DNA of 64,000 nt from Siphlonurus alternatus (Eukaryota > Arthropoda > Insecta > Ephemeroptera > Siphlonuridae), in the NCBI GenBank assembly GCA_949825025.1, contig OX463779.1, positions 37,768,203 to 37,832,202 of the forward strand. Direction: 5' to 3'. Made by a program: the position numbers and the translations under genes. Numbering within the stretch: the stretch's first letter is position 1; the number at the start of each line of letters is the position of its first letter. Of the stretch, positions 50,447-62,974 are shown piece by piece. The notes under the pieces are model-generated. The model ran no database searches and was not told the origin of the DNA. It worked only from the letters and a program-made list of their open reading frames with translations.

Positions 50447-50677
50447 TATATAAAATTGTCCACTTACATTCTAACTGCTGCATGCATACAACAACAACAG
50501 TGTGTATTAAATATAATAATATGTAAATTGAATCCTTATTTTCAATAAATATGAAAAATGCAATAACTTTGTTGTTTTTAAATTCTTGGTATGTAGAGTC
50601 ATGCAGTTATTTTGTAAAAAAAAATAATAATAATAATAATAAATAAATAAAAAAAAAATAGAAATGCAGTTGATACT

Positions 50678-50798
50678 AGGCCTGTTCGTAAACCCTGCTC
50701 CGTGTACACTTTCTACACCCAATCGACCTTATATCGCATGAACATAAGGTCGATTGGGTGCAGAAAGTGTACACCGAGCAGGGTTTACGAACAGGCCT
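50678..50798. repeat. 121-bp hairpin, nearly perfect
   Basis: AGGCCTGTTCGTAAACCCTG pairs with CAGGGTTTACGAACAGGCCT and the pairing continues through GTGTACACTTTCT and CACCCAATCGACCTTAT to a loop of about 11 bases, with about three mismatches. No family recognised; single copy in this window. Confidence 0.85.
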
Positions 50799-51288
50799 CA
50801 TGAGTACAATTAAGATCCTATACAGAGCGAATTTGATTACTATACTCAAGTACGCTCTGCCTATAACATATAGCCAGGGTTATTCTCCTATTGTTATCGG
50901 GTATAAGCGCATCGGAAAAAGTGGATATTTTCACCGTAGGGTATACGTAACTCAATGTTAAAATCGAATTTTTCGATACTTTTTCTGGAGCTCCAGAGGA
51001 TATACATTCTTAACCAAATGCACCTAGGGGTTTTAAAGAGTGAAAAAAATGATTTTTGAGACGATCATGGAGACATCCACTCAGTGAAATCATTGATTTT
51101 GAAGCATTAAAAGTTGGACGCTTCTGATTGGCTGATCAGAGTTTGTTGATTTTTCAGTTGCAAATTCCTATTGTTGAAATTTTGCACTTGGGCCCTGTAT
51201 AAATAATTAATATTTTTGAAATAAATAAATATAAAAATTTATAACACTATTTTCTACCATTTATGATTTTTTAAATAATTTTCATAAC

Positions 51289-52534
51289 ATCCCTGACTCC
51301 ACGGCACAGTAGGGCACAATTGGGCACAGTTAAGGTTCACAGTTAGGTAAGCTGTAATGCCCATGAGTATCCAGTAGGGCACAGTGTTTATATTAGGTAC
51401 CCGGCCCAGAGCATCCTAGCTTTCTAAACTTGGCGTAACTTGGCACATTGAATACACTCTTTGAAGTTGTATCGACTATGAACTAGAAGGGGCTTAAATG
51501 ATGCTTTAATTGATATATATAATATCCAACTGATATTTTTTTTCATTAAATAAACTACATTGGCAATATATCTAATTATTATCAAATTTACTTATTAATT
51601 TTGGACTTTGAAAAAATTTATACCCGGATGGTAGCGCCATCTGTTTCTAAAAAATTGAAGTAAGAAAAAAAAAAGCAACATACAACATATGATATGGGTG
51701 TCATTGTCAACAAAAACAGAGATGCTGTCTCTTTTTTATTGGAAAAGTCTGCTTTGCAGTCTTTAAAGAAGGTAAGAAATATATTAAAAAGTATATTGAA
51801 ATAGCAAAGTTCTTTTTTTTCTAATAAATTGCTTCTTTTTTACAGTGATTATTACAAATTCTAACATCATGAGAGGCCCTGTCATAGCTTTTCTTTCTCC
51901 AGCCCAGCCCGCCCCCTTGAATTCTCTCTTTTCTTTCAACACTGAGGAAGTTATGCCCAGGCTAGCTACTTATGTGGTGAGTTAAATATTTACAAAATCT
52001 TTTCATATGTGTGTTATAATCTCATTTTCATAATTTTACAGGCAATGAATTCAACTCTGCTGCATGAAATGCTGATTAGTGGATTCTATCACCAGACATC
52101 ATGGCCGCCAATATGCGGGATAGAGACAAAAGAGTTGCAGCTGCTAGCATCAATGTTTTAATTTTTTATGCTAGAGTACTCTGTTAATTACCATGATAAA
52201 ATAAAAATATTTAAAAAACTACATTTTTTTAGTAATACGTTAACTTAATTAGCTTTAATGAAATGAAAAAATAAAAAATTAATAAGGAGAAGGGGCGGGG
52301 GAGAGCTACCAAGTCTAAACCATTGGTCGAACTGTGATTTTCACAGTTCGGCCATTTTGTGAGAATCACAGTTCAGCCAAGTGTCTTTGACTAGGTATAC
52401 CTCTGTGAATTTCACAATTGCGCCGAAGCACAAGGGGATTAACAACCGGGCTGCCAAGTTCAAATTACAATGTTAATAGAACACAAGATTGAACTTGGCA
52501 CCTAACTGTGCCCAACTGTGCCGTGGAGTCAGGG
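51289..52534. mobile_element. TIR-bounded segment, about 1.24 kb, containing a spliced frame
   Basis: ATCCCTGACTCCACGGCACA at the left is inverted at the right (CTGTGCCGTGGAGTCAGGGA). Both sides then repeat TTGGGCACAGTTA. TSD is unclear (at most AT). It encloses a small two-exon reading frame on the plus strand with canonical splice sites. It could be a nonautonomous DNA transposon that carries host or transposon exon fragments. Confidence 0.55.
51869..52161 (+). CDS. Small spliced reading frame, 75 aa, unknown
   Basis: Exons 51869-51976 and 52042-52161 join in phase 0 across GTGAGT and TTTTACAG. The product starts MRGPVIAFLSPAQPAPLNSL, continues FSFNTEEVMPRLATYV, and the second exon reads AMNSTLLHEMLISGFYHQTS then WPPICGIETKELQLLASMF. 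An AATAAAA motif follows near 52199. Upstream, a further exon-like segment (51697-51771, MGVIVNKNRDAVSFLLEKSA, with a GTAAGA donor) would hit TGA at once if spliced to the acceptor at 51845, so it may be 5' UTR. I recognise no family. It may be a captured gene fragment or the remains of a transposon gene. Confidence 0.35.
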
Positions 52535-53160
52535 ATAAAAAGTCTTTTTCAAAATTAAATTATGGGCAGAAAGTGTTTTTTTATTGCAGCTCTGTGATTG
52601 GTTTAAAAGTGGATATTCTTTAACCAATGAAATCACTTGAAAGTTCCAACAATTAAAATTTCAGCCAATTAGAAAAAAATCAACAACTTTATTTTGGCCA
52701 ATGGGGTACTGACCGGTATTTGAGTTAGCAATACTAGTAAAAAGTACTGTGAATTCTATGAAAAAGAACGAGCCCTATTAGAGCACTCTACGACAATTTG
52801 CTGATTTTATATGAATTTTTAAAAAAAAATTTGATGACGTCATACCATTGAATCTTAAAGGGGGAAATGCATCAGTTAATTAACATTGCTAAAAGAATTT
52901 GCTTGTTTAAGGGTAAGGTACGTAACGCCACCAATGTTAAAAAAAATCCCTCTCACAAAAATTCTGAAAAAAATTTAAAATGTTCTCCTCTATACCCCCT
53001 ATCAGTACCTAAAATATCAGGTATACAAATACGATCTAGTTTTTTAGTTATAAATTTTTAAAGTTGACTACTTTAACATGGAGAAATGAAACTCCCATGT
53101 TAAATTGGTCAACTTTATTCAGCGCAGTATTGACTGATCAAATTTAACATTGTTAGTGCC
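52535..53160. other. Intergenic DNA with a truncated MITE
   Basis: The 52907-53117 part is a MITE fragment. The rest has CCAAT-like ATTGG repeats (GCCAATTAG, ATTGGTTTAA) and no gene. Confidence 0.5.
52907..53117. mobile_element. Truncated TTAA MITE, subfamily B
   Basis: Starts TTAAGGGTAAGGTACGTAAC and matches the 47536 copy closely, including its private variants (CTATACCCCCTATCAGTACC, GACTACTTTAACATGG). It stops abruptly after TTGGTCAACTTTA, losing most of the right arm. Confidence 0.85.
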
Positions 53161-53379
53161 TATAGTGACGTCATAGACGCCCGTTTCAAACGTCAGAGTG
53201 GAACCCAGAGGAACCTGGAACCGCGCTCGGCGAGGCTACAGCGCCACCTGGCCACCTACAGGATAGCCTCTCTATATTTAATTTTTAAATTTATCTTTTC
53301 ACTCACGACCGTTACAAAAAAAATTGGATTGTTGAAAATGTTGAAATTTGTAAACAACACGCAAATAAAGTAACCCCTT

Positions 53380-53530
53380 TTTAACCAATAGGAAGGCGTT
53401 TCAGCAAAAAGGGTTATTTCTAAGCCAATCAAAATTCAGAATTGGGCCTCCATGCCCTCCATAAGCCGGAAGGGAGAAGGGAGCGAAGGGAGTGAGTGAA
53501 TATTTTTGTGTTTGGTGCCGTTTGGTGTAT
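53380..53530 (+). promoter_or_regulatory. Possible promoter region of the THAP-ZAD gene
   Basis: About 500-640 bp upstream of the ATG lie two CCAAT-type motifs (AACCAATAGG, AGCCAATCAA) and an ETS-like AAGCCGGAAGGG, in sequence richer in GC than its surroundings and without a TATA box. Just before the ATG, ATAACAG could be a 5' UTR acceptor. This is inferred from motifs only. Confidence 0.25.
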
Positions 53531-54020
53531 TTTATCGACCATTTAGCTTTTACCAAACAATGATTTTAAATTTTTCGTATATTTCATGTTGTAGGTGAAA
53601 AACATAAAATTATATTTTGGAGCCGTAACAAGGATTTTAGCGCGTAAAACTTGTCGGACTTGTCCCGCTTGTCCATCCAGGCACTTTTACATACACAGTA
53701 TGCATTATAATATATTATGTAGTTCTTGGGGCTTGGGCACATGATCCAGGCAAGTCTTCGGGGCATAATAGACTTGTTCGGGCCCACTTGGCACATCATA
53801 ATATTAACATATTTACTGCCCTCATTAGTGAGATTATATACCGATTATAGACGTATGTACAGTATGCATATGCATACTGTATGCATATACATTGCATTAT
53901 AATATAACTTCTGTATGCATATCATAATTCTATGCATACCATATGTTACTGTAATATATGCATACATACAATCATGCTCATTGTTTTATAACAGCTACAT
54001 AGAGAGGGCAGACCACCAGA

Positions 54021-54991
54021 ATGCCTGCTACGTGTTGTATTAAAGGCTGTAATCATGCAGTCTCACATTCACCAAAACATGTATATTGTAAATTAAAAAG
54101 ATATCCTAAAGACCAAAATATTGCTAAAAAATGGGAAGTAAACATCAAGAAATACTATTTCAAATATAAAAGGAGAGCAGATCATCGTGTATGCAGTGTA
54201 AGTAACTATAATACATATACTGTACACTCCTCGCCTTTGAAAAGTTTCCTTCTGCAGCCTTGTTAATCACCATGTCCCATAAGAATAACACACAGCATGG
54301 TGATTAACAAGGCTGCAGGGGAACTTTTCAGAGACGAGGAGTGTACATACATTTAACAGCATAATTTGTTGAGATTCTTTCACATAGTCCAAAATTGTTA
54401 CTGATCAGTCCATAGAAACGTCACAAGCCTTTCACATATCATACTCTCATTCATCATGCAGCTGTTGTGGTGAAAAATCACATGAATGACATAGTAAAAT
54501 CAAGATGAGTTTAATTTTTCTACGGAGCGTGAACGTGGTAGAACGCTGCAGGTTCTAAGGCGTAATCAAGAACATTTGCTATGACGGGTTACAGCATGAT
54601 TCCTTAAAAAAATCGGACGATGTGAAAGGACCTTATCGTTCATTATGAATTGTGTGCTATTTACAAACAGTATGTGTGCTAAATGCACAGCACAGGCATA
54701 TTGAATTTACTGTATTTTCTCTCTTTTCTGTTCCAGTGTCATTTTACAAAAGACCAATTTAAAGTTGTAAACAATCGTGAAAAGCTAATAGCTGCTGCAA
54801 TTCCAACGCTATTTGGGCTGACGGTGGAGTTTCCAGATAGGGAGATGGTACCATTTCCAAAAAAGGGTAACATCAATGAGAGAACTCCTGTGTTGGTACC
54901 CCATATTGGCGATTATGCACTGCGTACTAGAGGTGCAAGGCGTTTAAAGATGCAGCAAGGCCAAAGTATGCCAGCTCAACTTTCTGCACCT
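54021..54991 (+). CDS. THAP domain exons 1-2
   Basis: MPATCCIKGCNHAVSHSPKH opens the protein; MP-x-x-C is the usual THAP start. Zinc ligands are C5 (or C6), C10, C58 and H61, with 47 residues between the second and third ligands, in the family range. W38, P29 and F62/F67 are present, and AIPTLF (80-85) is the AVPTIF-type end motif. The intron falls exactly between CS and CHF. Exon 2 then gives about 59 residues without a domain (VEFPDREMVPFPKKG, RTPVLVPHIGDYALRTRGAR). Confidence 0.9.
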
Positions 54992-57900
54992 GTAAGTGGA
55001 CCTCCAACAAGCATAAATATACTGTATTAATACATTGGAAACACTGATACATATATCAATTAAACAAGACAAATGTCATATTCACTGTCAGTATACAGTT
55101 AAGCAAGACAAAAATCTATAACTTTTACTGTGTATGCATACTCTACCGACGGGGGACTTAAATCTGGACGGTTGTTTACATCATATCGGCAACGATGTTT
55201 ATTAAATTTGTTGGGTGAAGGTCAGTCGTTGCCTTCTTTTATCACTCATAACTTGATGCCAAATGTCTTTCATGACGTCACCCAAAAGCCTATGCTTGAC
55301 CAGATAAAGTCCCCTGTCGGTACATACCTGTATGATACATTATTGTCAATTAAAAATATAACAGAATTACTACCGGTATACATATATGCATAAATATGCA
55401 TACTATATATTGATTATTATATTCACCATGCATACTCACAAATAACCAATACACATACAATTTTAAAGTACCATATTGTATTCGTATACATTAAGTTCTT
55501 GGTAAAATCTTAATAAAAATGCTGTGCAAAAACTTGCAGGTCTCTCTACCTGGCGAAATATAAGATCAATGAACATTTACGATATTCAGGCCATAAGGCA
55601 AGTTTTAAAAACTCACCTTAAAACCTAAAGACCTTGTATGGTCTTTGTCTCAATACTTGTCAAGAAGACAGTTAAAGCACAATAAATTTAGGATGAGATA
55701 AAACTAATATTTCCTGAAAATAAGGACATTAATTCATTCTTGATTATGTATGAAATTACTGTGTGTTTTCAAAAACATGCCTTTATTATTCTTTGTTTAA
55801 AATCTGCTGTAAAAAAAAAATCTATTGTGTGCACTTTAATTCAAAATTAATGTTTGTATTATAATCAAGAATCGCCAACAACGTGATAACAAAGCCTTTT
55901 ACTACAGTTGTTTTCCAAGTGGCGTGTTATTACGTTATTACTGCACTAATCTGTCCAACTTGTTCACAGACAACAGCCACAGCAAAACCAATAGCTTCGA
56001 CAACTGAAAACACTCTACAGTTGCCCTTCAATCAAAATCCAAGGCCTCTGGGTTTCCTTATTCCTGTTCAGGTGAGCCCAGACTTTGATAGTCTGAACGT
56101 AGTCCTACAATTCATCACTTCTGGTGTCTTTGATAAAAATTAAGCACTCAGAGCTACATATCTGATTTTCTGGTTATATTAGTATGTATGTACATATTGA
56201 AGTGATATAAAAAAAAAAATTAAATTAAATGGAGGGGCGGGAGTTCTACTTCTGTTTCTTCTGTACTATATTTAAAAAAAAGTGCAATATTGCTTTATTC
56301 ATATACAGCAGAGTGCTAAAAAAAAATGTTTAACTTTGAAATTACATAACACATTATAGTACTTCTCCTTTCAAGGCACCCACACACAGTAAATAGTTAA
56401 AAACAGTATGTTCTGAAGGAATAAAAAATTATCTTTGACTGTGTTATTACGTCTTTTATTAAACACAAAAAGTGTACATATAGAATAAAATTAATTGTAC
56501 ATAATAATAAACATAATAAACACAGACATAGTTACAAAAATAGATAAGTAGACAATAGTAGAATATAAACAGATAAACAATACAAAATAAAATAGAATTT
56601 ACCTACCAACTTGTACAATGTACTCTACAATTAAGAACTTTAATGATTTTATATTTTTTTCTCTTCTTTTTGTTTTAGTCAGTTGGAGGTAATCTGGTGA
56701 TCCAGGGCAACCAGACAACCATGCTTCAGGGGTCAATACAAAGTCAGGTAAGAAATTATCATAATTTATAATCCATCCTTCTTGTATTTATTTATTTATT
56801 TTTTCTACATAATTCTATACTGTAAACATGTTAAAGAGACACTTTGAGATTTTTTTTTTTTTCCCCCACGTGTTTACTGCATTGAGTAGGCAATGCTGTT
56901 GTTAACTATACAAAGGAACTTGAGTATCTTTTTCATACTGTGAACATTTTTTTAAGAACATTTTAGTGTCTTTGGTGCTATTTTATAGACTGATGCTGTT
57001 ACAATTCTATTTTACAGGCCCTCGGAGGAAATCTGATGCTTCAAGGCAGTCAGGGCTCGATACAAAATCAGGTACAGATCAATAAAAAAGCTCTACAGAT
57101 ACCAAATTATAGAATAAGATTATTCCCTGCTATTCACAGCCTAGAGATAGCCGCATAGCTGGAAAAAATCTAAAGAATAGCACAAGATACAGTATTTCAA
57201 GCAAGAGTTAATGCCTGGAAATTTGTAGCTATGAGATATATTTTCTACTCGTTTCTCCCTCTCATTGTGGGTTAAACCATTGCAACTGAAACGGAAACTA
57301 CTCCAGCCATTCCCCAGGCGTAAAATCTTACTTGAAAGTTTCCTTTTTTTTTCATTTTTCCTTCACTAACAAAAATTATTTATGACGCCTGATACAAAAA
57401 AATTTGTAACATTTTGAGCATGACAAGAATGAAAAAGTAAAAATAATTTAAAATTTGATTCCACCCCCACCCCCCAATCAAAAGCTATCGTTTTGATTAT
57501 TTTCAAATTTCAATAATTTATTATTATTATTATTATATACTGTTTATATATTGATTCTCCGAAGGACCGAAAGCATAATTTATAACGCGTTAAGGTGAAA
57601 ACAGCCGCTACGCTTAGCACCGCCGATTTGGTGCTAAGAAAGTCAGTTGAAACACTCGCTCAAATGTTTTCGATCGTGTTTTTTTCGAACAGCTTAGCCT
57701 TAGCACACGATTTCAATGCAATTGTTGAACATTTTTGAATTTCGCGGTTAAAACAATTGACGAGCGCAATTATTTGTGCGCTTAGCACCTTAGCACCGAG
57801 CTTAGCACCGAGTTTGGCCTCTCCAAACTTCCGACCAATCAGAACGCGTAGAGTGGGCGGCTGTTTTCACCTTTACAGTTTTCAACAATTTTTAGGTGAC

Positions 57901-60900
57901 ATCAACAAACCACAGAGTAATACTGAAACATTATTTCATTGTTGTTTCATTGCAGACTCTTGGAGGTAATTTTGTGCTTCAAAACAACCGGCCCCCATTG
58001 CTGAGTGGAGTGCCAAATCAGGTAAGAACTTGCAATTCTCCCGTCTTTGAGTATCATTATGAAGATCAGCAAGTTTATCATTAACGGTGTCAGGTCATAG
58101 TTTTTAAAAATAATAAATAAATAAAATTCAAAGGTTGTAAAATGAAATCTTCTCTACACCTTCCTTAATTTTAAAAAGCAATTCCAACTGCTGCACTTTT
58201 CAGAGAGACTAGGTAATGGTAGTTTTGCTTTCTCTCAGTTTTGTATAGGGAAAGCTAGTGTCGCTGTATATCACCACTTGACGTGGAGCAAACTTTGAAC
58301 TAATTATTGAAAATTAGGAAGTAGGAGAGAAAAATAATTGATATCATCAAATTTTGTATTTATTATTATTATTACTTGTAACTTTGTGACTATTCTGAAC
58401 AACAAAATGCAGCAGTTTTGAAGTTGCTAATAGATTAAAACTATTGGATTTCTTTTCCTTTATCAGATGCTATTTCATATTTGTCTAGGAATTATTTTTA
58501 ATAAGTTTTCATAGCAAATAAGCAGTAGTGTAGTGCAGTAGAATGAAGATTTTGTATTTTGATAAACTTTGTGACCTTTAATCATTTTGTTATTCTTAGG
58601 TAGCAAAACATTTAAATGAGCAATAATGTCAAGGACTAAAAATTCTTGTTTATTGCAAAATATATATTTTAAAGGAAAGAATAGGAATAACCAGCAAAAC
58701 TTTACCGATCGAGAAGTCGCAGAAGGAGACAATCTTGCGGTCAACAGGTTCACTCGAAAAATAGTTTCGAGTAAACCTGTTAACCGCAAGATTTTCTCCT
58801 TCTGTGACTTCTCGATCCGTAAGGCCTTGCTAGTTGCTGGTTATTCCTATCCTTTTTTTTTAAAAAATATATATCACAACCAAAATGGTTTAATTTCCTT
58901 AAATTTAATGTTTATTGCAAAATAAATTATTTAAATAAACCCTGTACACAAAGGTGCTACTGTATTTTAAAAATATACTACCGTGTTTAGAAGTTTAATA
59001 AAACTTATTTATTTTACAGACCATGAGAGGTACTCTGATTTCTCTTGGGAAAACCCCATTACTTCAAGGACCGTCAACAAACAAGGTAGGGAAATTTGCA
59101 AATATATTCATATATGTATTCATAAAAATAAATCATGCAATACGGTATTTGCATTTTTTATTAAGGTATTATGAGACTTTTAAAGTATTACTAAATACTT
59201 TTTCTCTTTCTGTTGCTCAGTTTGTGAACATAATATCTGGTCCTCGCCCTGACGAACCTCTACTTCAACAAACTCAAGGTGATTTTACAATTTGTGTGTG
59301 TGAGACTTTGGCTATCTTCATGTTTACTTATTACAAAAATCTTAACTTGTGACATGGCAATGTTAAATATTTCAAACTGCATGAAACTTATTACCACTAA
59401 AATACATCATGCAAAGCTATATTGTTTTGAGTTGTCTGTTGTTAACAAATACATTTGATTTGTGATGACTTTAAATAATTTTATCAGACTAAGAAAAAGT
59501 ATTAAAAAAAATCTAAATAATAATTTTTATGCTTGCTCTATTCAAGCATGTATAAAAGTATATCATGTAATTCTCAAAATTGTAAGACAACAATTTTAAT
59601 TGACAACAATATTGTGATAACTTTTCTTATGAGCTTCTTTATTTTATTATTTTTTATCATTATTGCCCAGGAGCATTGTTGTTATTATTATTTTTATTTT
59701 TTTTTTTTTGTAAAATGAAATGAATTTGTCATTATTGTTACAATATCTATTTTTTACTCACAAGAATTGTCATCATAAACCTTGTTTATTGTAACACAAT
59801 CCACTAAAAATCAATGAGTTTCAAGTCTGAAATGAATTCTGCATTACATAGAGAATTTAAAAAAAAAAAACTAAAAACTCTCCTTTAACTCTTGTTTTTA
59901 CTTTTTACTCTATTATTTTTTGTAGTGTTTGATATTTCTTGAGCTTAAAAATTACATTGCAGTGTTGAAGCATCCACGAATAGGAAAAGTAGAATTCCTA
60001 CCAGTAGCGGAGAACGAAGAACAGCTGGAAGAATTTGACGGAGACGACAAAGGGTTTATCATTGTGAGTGCATTGTCTCTGATATTTTGTGAAACTGTAA
60101 ATAATATGAATAATTTCGAAGTATTGTTAATTTAAAATAAGCATTTTTTTTTTTTTTTAATTATAATTGATAATAAAATAAGAAAAAAATTTGAGTTTAC
60201 AGTAATATTTGTTTTGTTTTTCTGTTCCAAATTCAACAAATAAATAAAACACTAGCTTTCGTCTCAAAGACAAGTACATATACAATTATAAGTAAATCAG
60301 ATCATAAGACACAAATAATGTTCCCATTCTTGCCTTCAGCCTCCAGTCCGTGAGCTGTGTCGAGTCTGTGCATTGCCTAGCAAGAATGACGGTGACGACA
60401 TGACCTCCATCTTCAGTGAGTGGGGAAAGTCACAGCAGCTTGCAAACATGATTTTACAACATTTACCAATCATGGTAAGTTTTTTTCTGCATTCTTGTTA
60501 ATTAACCCTACCATAATCATTATTATTATTATTTTGCTTATCAATTGAAATCAGTGGCGGCTTGTGGGGGGTACTGCTGAACTGCAGCCACACCAGCAAA
60601 GTTGGCAGAATTATTTTATTTTTTTTAAATTATATTTAATATTTATGCATTTTTATTTATAATTTTTCTTAATATTATGATATTTATTTAATGTTTTTTA
60701 ATATTTTCTGGTAGTTTTTAGTGTTATTTGTTGAAAAAACATAATTTTCTGTTAAAAAATTGAAGCAGAAAGTTTAAAACTACGAAGAAAACTGCAGCGC
60801 TTGCAGACACACGTTTAACGTTGTAGCGCTATCTCGGCAAATTTCTCGCTCGGTATGGGCGCTCAATGATGATCGTGTGTCTGTCTAGCGAGCAGACTTT

Positions 60901-62686
60901 CTGTAGAGGCCGCTGCGGAGCTACCAATCACAGTGATCACAGCGCCTAGCTGCCAATCACAGCGCCTGGCGCGCTGGTGCGCAAAATTTTCAAACATCTC
61001 AGAGCATTGACTGATCATCTGTTTGAGGTTTTCCTTTCGTAATAGATTAAAATTATAGGTAATTTTACATGTTATTCTATTAGCATCCCTACTTATTGTA
61101 TTTCTTTTTGTTTAAATGTTATATTTACGTTTATTTTCATTTCATTTTATATACTCCGTCTCAGAAATAATTTTATTTATTTTATGATGAATTAAATTAA
61201 AAAAATCACGACTCGTAACTCTGAAAGTTTAATTATTACTTATTACATTTTGCAGAAAATAAAAAATATTGATTGCAACTACTACTTATATTTATTTTAA
61301 ATGAATTTTTTATAAACAAAAATGGTAGATATTTAAGCGAAAACCGGAAAAAAAAAAAATCGCGCTTGCGGCGGGCTACTGGGGGGCTCCGCCTCCCAGA
61401 CCCCCCGAATGTATTTGCCTGCACCACTGTCAGAGCAGACACACCTATGTCTAAGCCCACGAGCCGCCACTGATTGAAATTGTCAGCTTCAAAACCTCTT
61501 TGCACTTTCAGATAAATTGTACCTTTCAGGAGTTGTGATAAAGAATGCAGTCTCATTTACTTCCCCTCTCCTCCCAATTTTACTTGTTTGTTTAAGTCCT
61601 GGCTTGGTAATTCCATGTATAATTGTGTTATAAAAAACTAGAAATGCTCATGTTAGGGTCTCTTGTAGGTGTCTGAAGATGATCGTCTTCCCCTGCGAGT
61701 ATGCCAAGAGTGTGTTAAGGCGCTGGAGGCGTGTCATGACCTGGTGCTTCGGTGCTCGCACGCAAACATCACCCTTAGGGGTATGCTCCTGCGTGAGGAA
61801 GAGACAGCAGAGGTGAGGATTTGAAATTCTATCTTCTTTTCTTGGTATTAGCTATTTTACTTCTTTTAAGCTTGTAGAGACAGAATTCTTTCTCCTCTCT
61901 TCTTCGTGTTGCCCCGCAATAAGTCAAATCCACCAAAAAATGGATTGAGATGATTTTTTTTAACTTTAACATATTTAAAAAAAAATCAATATCATAGTTT
62001 TTAAATCTAGGATACAGTCTAACAGATCTTAGACTACCTGTAGACACTATGGCGCCAGCTCCAGACAGTCTAGACTGAATGGCGGCATCCATAAGATCCT
62101 TAATATTTATTTTCAAGATGTCCGCCGCGCGCAATTAAATCCACACGCAAACTAAGATTTGTAATACTGTAGTTCAATATGAATTTACCTTAAAAATTTA
62201 CATGCTGACTAGAAGTACCCATTTATCTCCTACTGCCAAGTGCATGAGTTGATAAACTAATGTATGCTTCTAGGACTCCCCTGTAGAGTGTCCCGAGGAC
62301 CTATGTGACCCTCTCCTATCTGACAACGAGTTTGAATTGGACGATTCTCAGGAGCCCCACAACATATTTGTATGGTCAAACCCAGGTAAGTGTAACACGT
62401 CTGCAAATTTGAGTTTTAGCTGGAAATTACATTTTTAAATTTTAGTCAAGGAAAACTTCTATGTTGCTGAGAAATGAAAAGCCTTAAATTAATTAAAATA
62501 ATTAAATGATGCATTATGTAAAGATTTATGATGAATAAATTGAAATAAGCTGTTTTTAAGCTTTAAAAGTGGAGACAAATGAAAATGAAATTAAAGCTAA
62601 ACCTAAATTGTTTTATTAAACTTAAAATTCAACCAATTAAAAGTGAAGCTAATTCTTTGTTTATTGTATTTTTAATTTACATGCTA

Positions 62687-62719
<33 letters not shown>

Positions 62720-62918
62720 CTACTTAGTGTAGTGTTGAGTGAGTACTATACTGTATTTACATTTATTTTATTTTTATTTTTTTTTATTATTATTATTTCT
62801 TATCCTATTTTTCTATTCCATTCGTTCACTTCCAATTTCTTTTACATAAAATTTTAGTTTTGTAACTTCTTGTTAAATACTTTCACAATAGTTCTAATTG
62901 GTTTTATGTATAATATTT

Positions 62919-62974
<56 letters not shown>

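Larger units (their letters stand above)
49984..51288. other. Intergenic DNA with repeats
   Basis: Holds the GGATCC-ended poly-G element (50283-50446), a candidate polyadenylation signal CAATAAATA near 50544 for the upstream gene, and a 121-bp hairpin at 50678. The 60-70 codon frames are read through poly-G or A/T runs. The segment 50900-51290 shows no gene. Confidence 0.5.

Noticed and set aside
58475..58925. Frames of about 100 codons on both strands in intron 6
   Set aside because: They mirror each other because the region is a hairpin; no splice support.
61829..62134. 101-codon minus-strand frame
   Set aside because: Lies in an intron of the plus-strand gene, has no domain and no acceptor or donor that would make it an exon.
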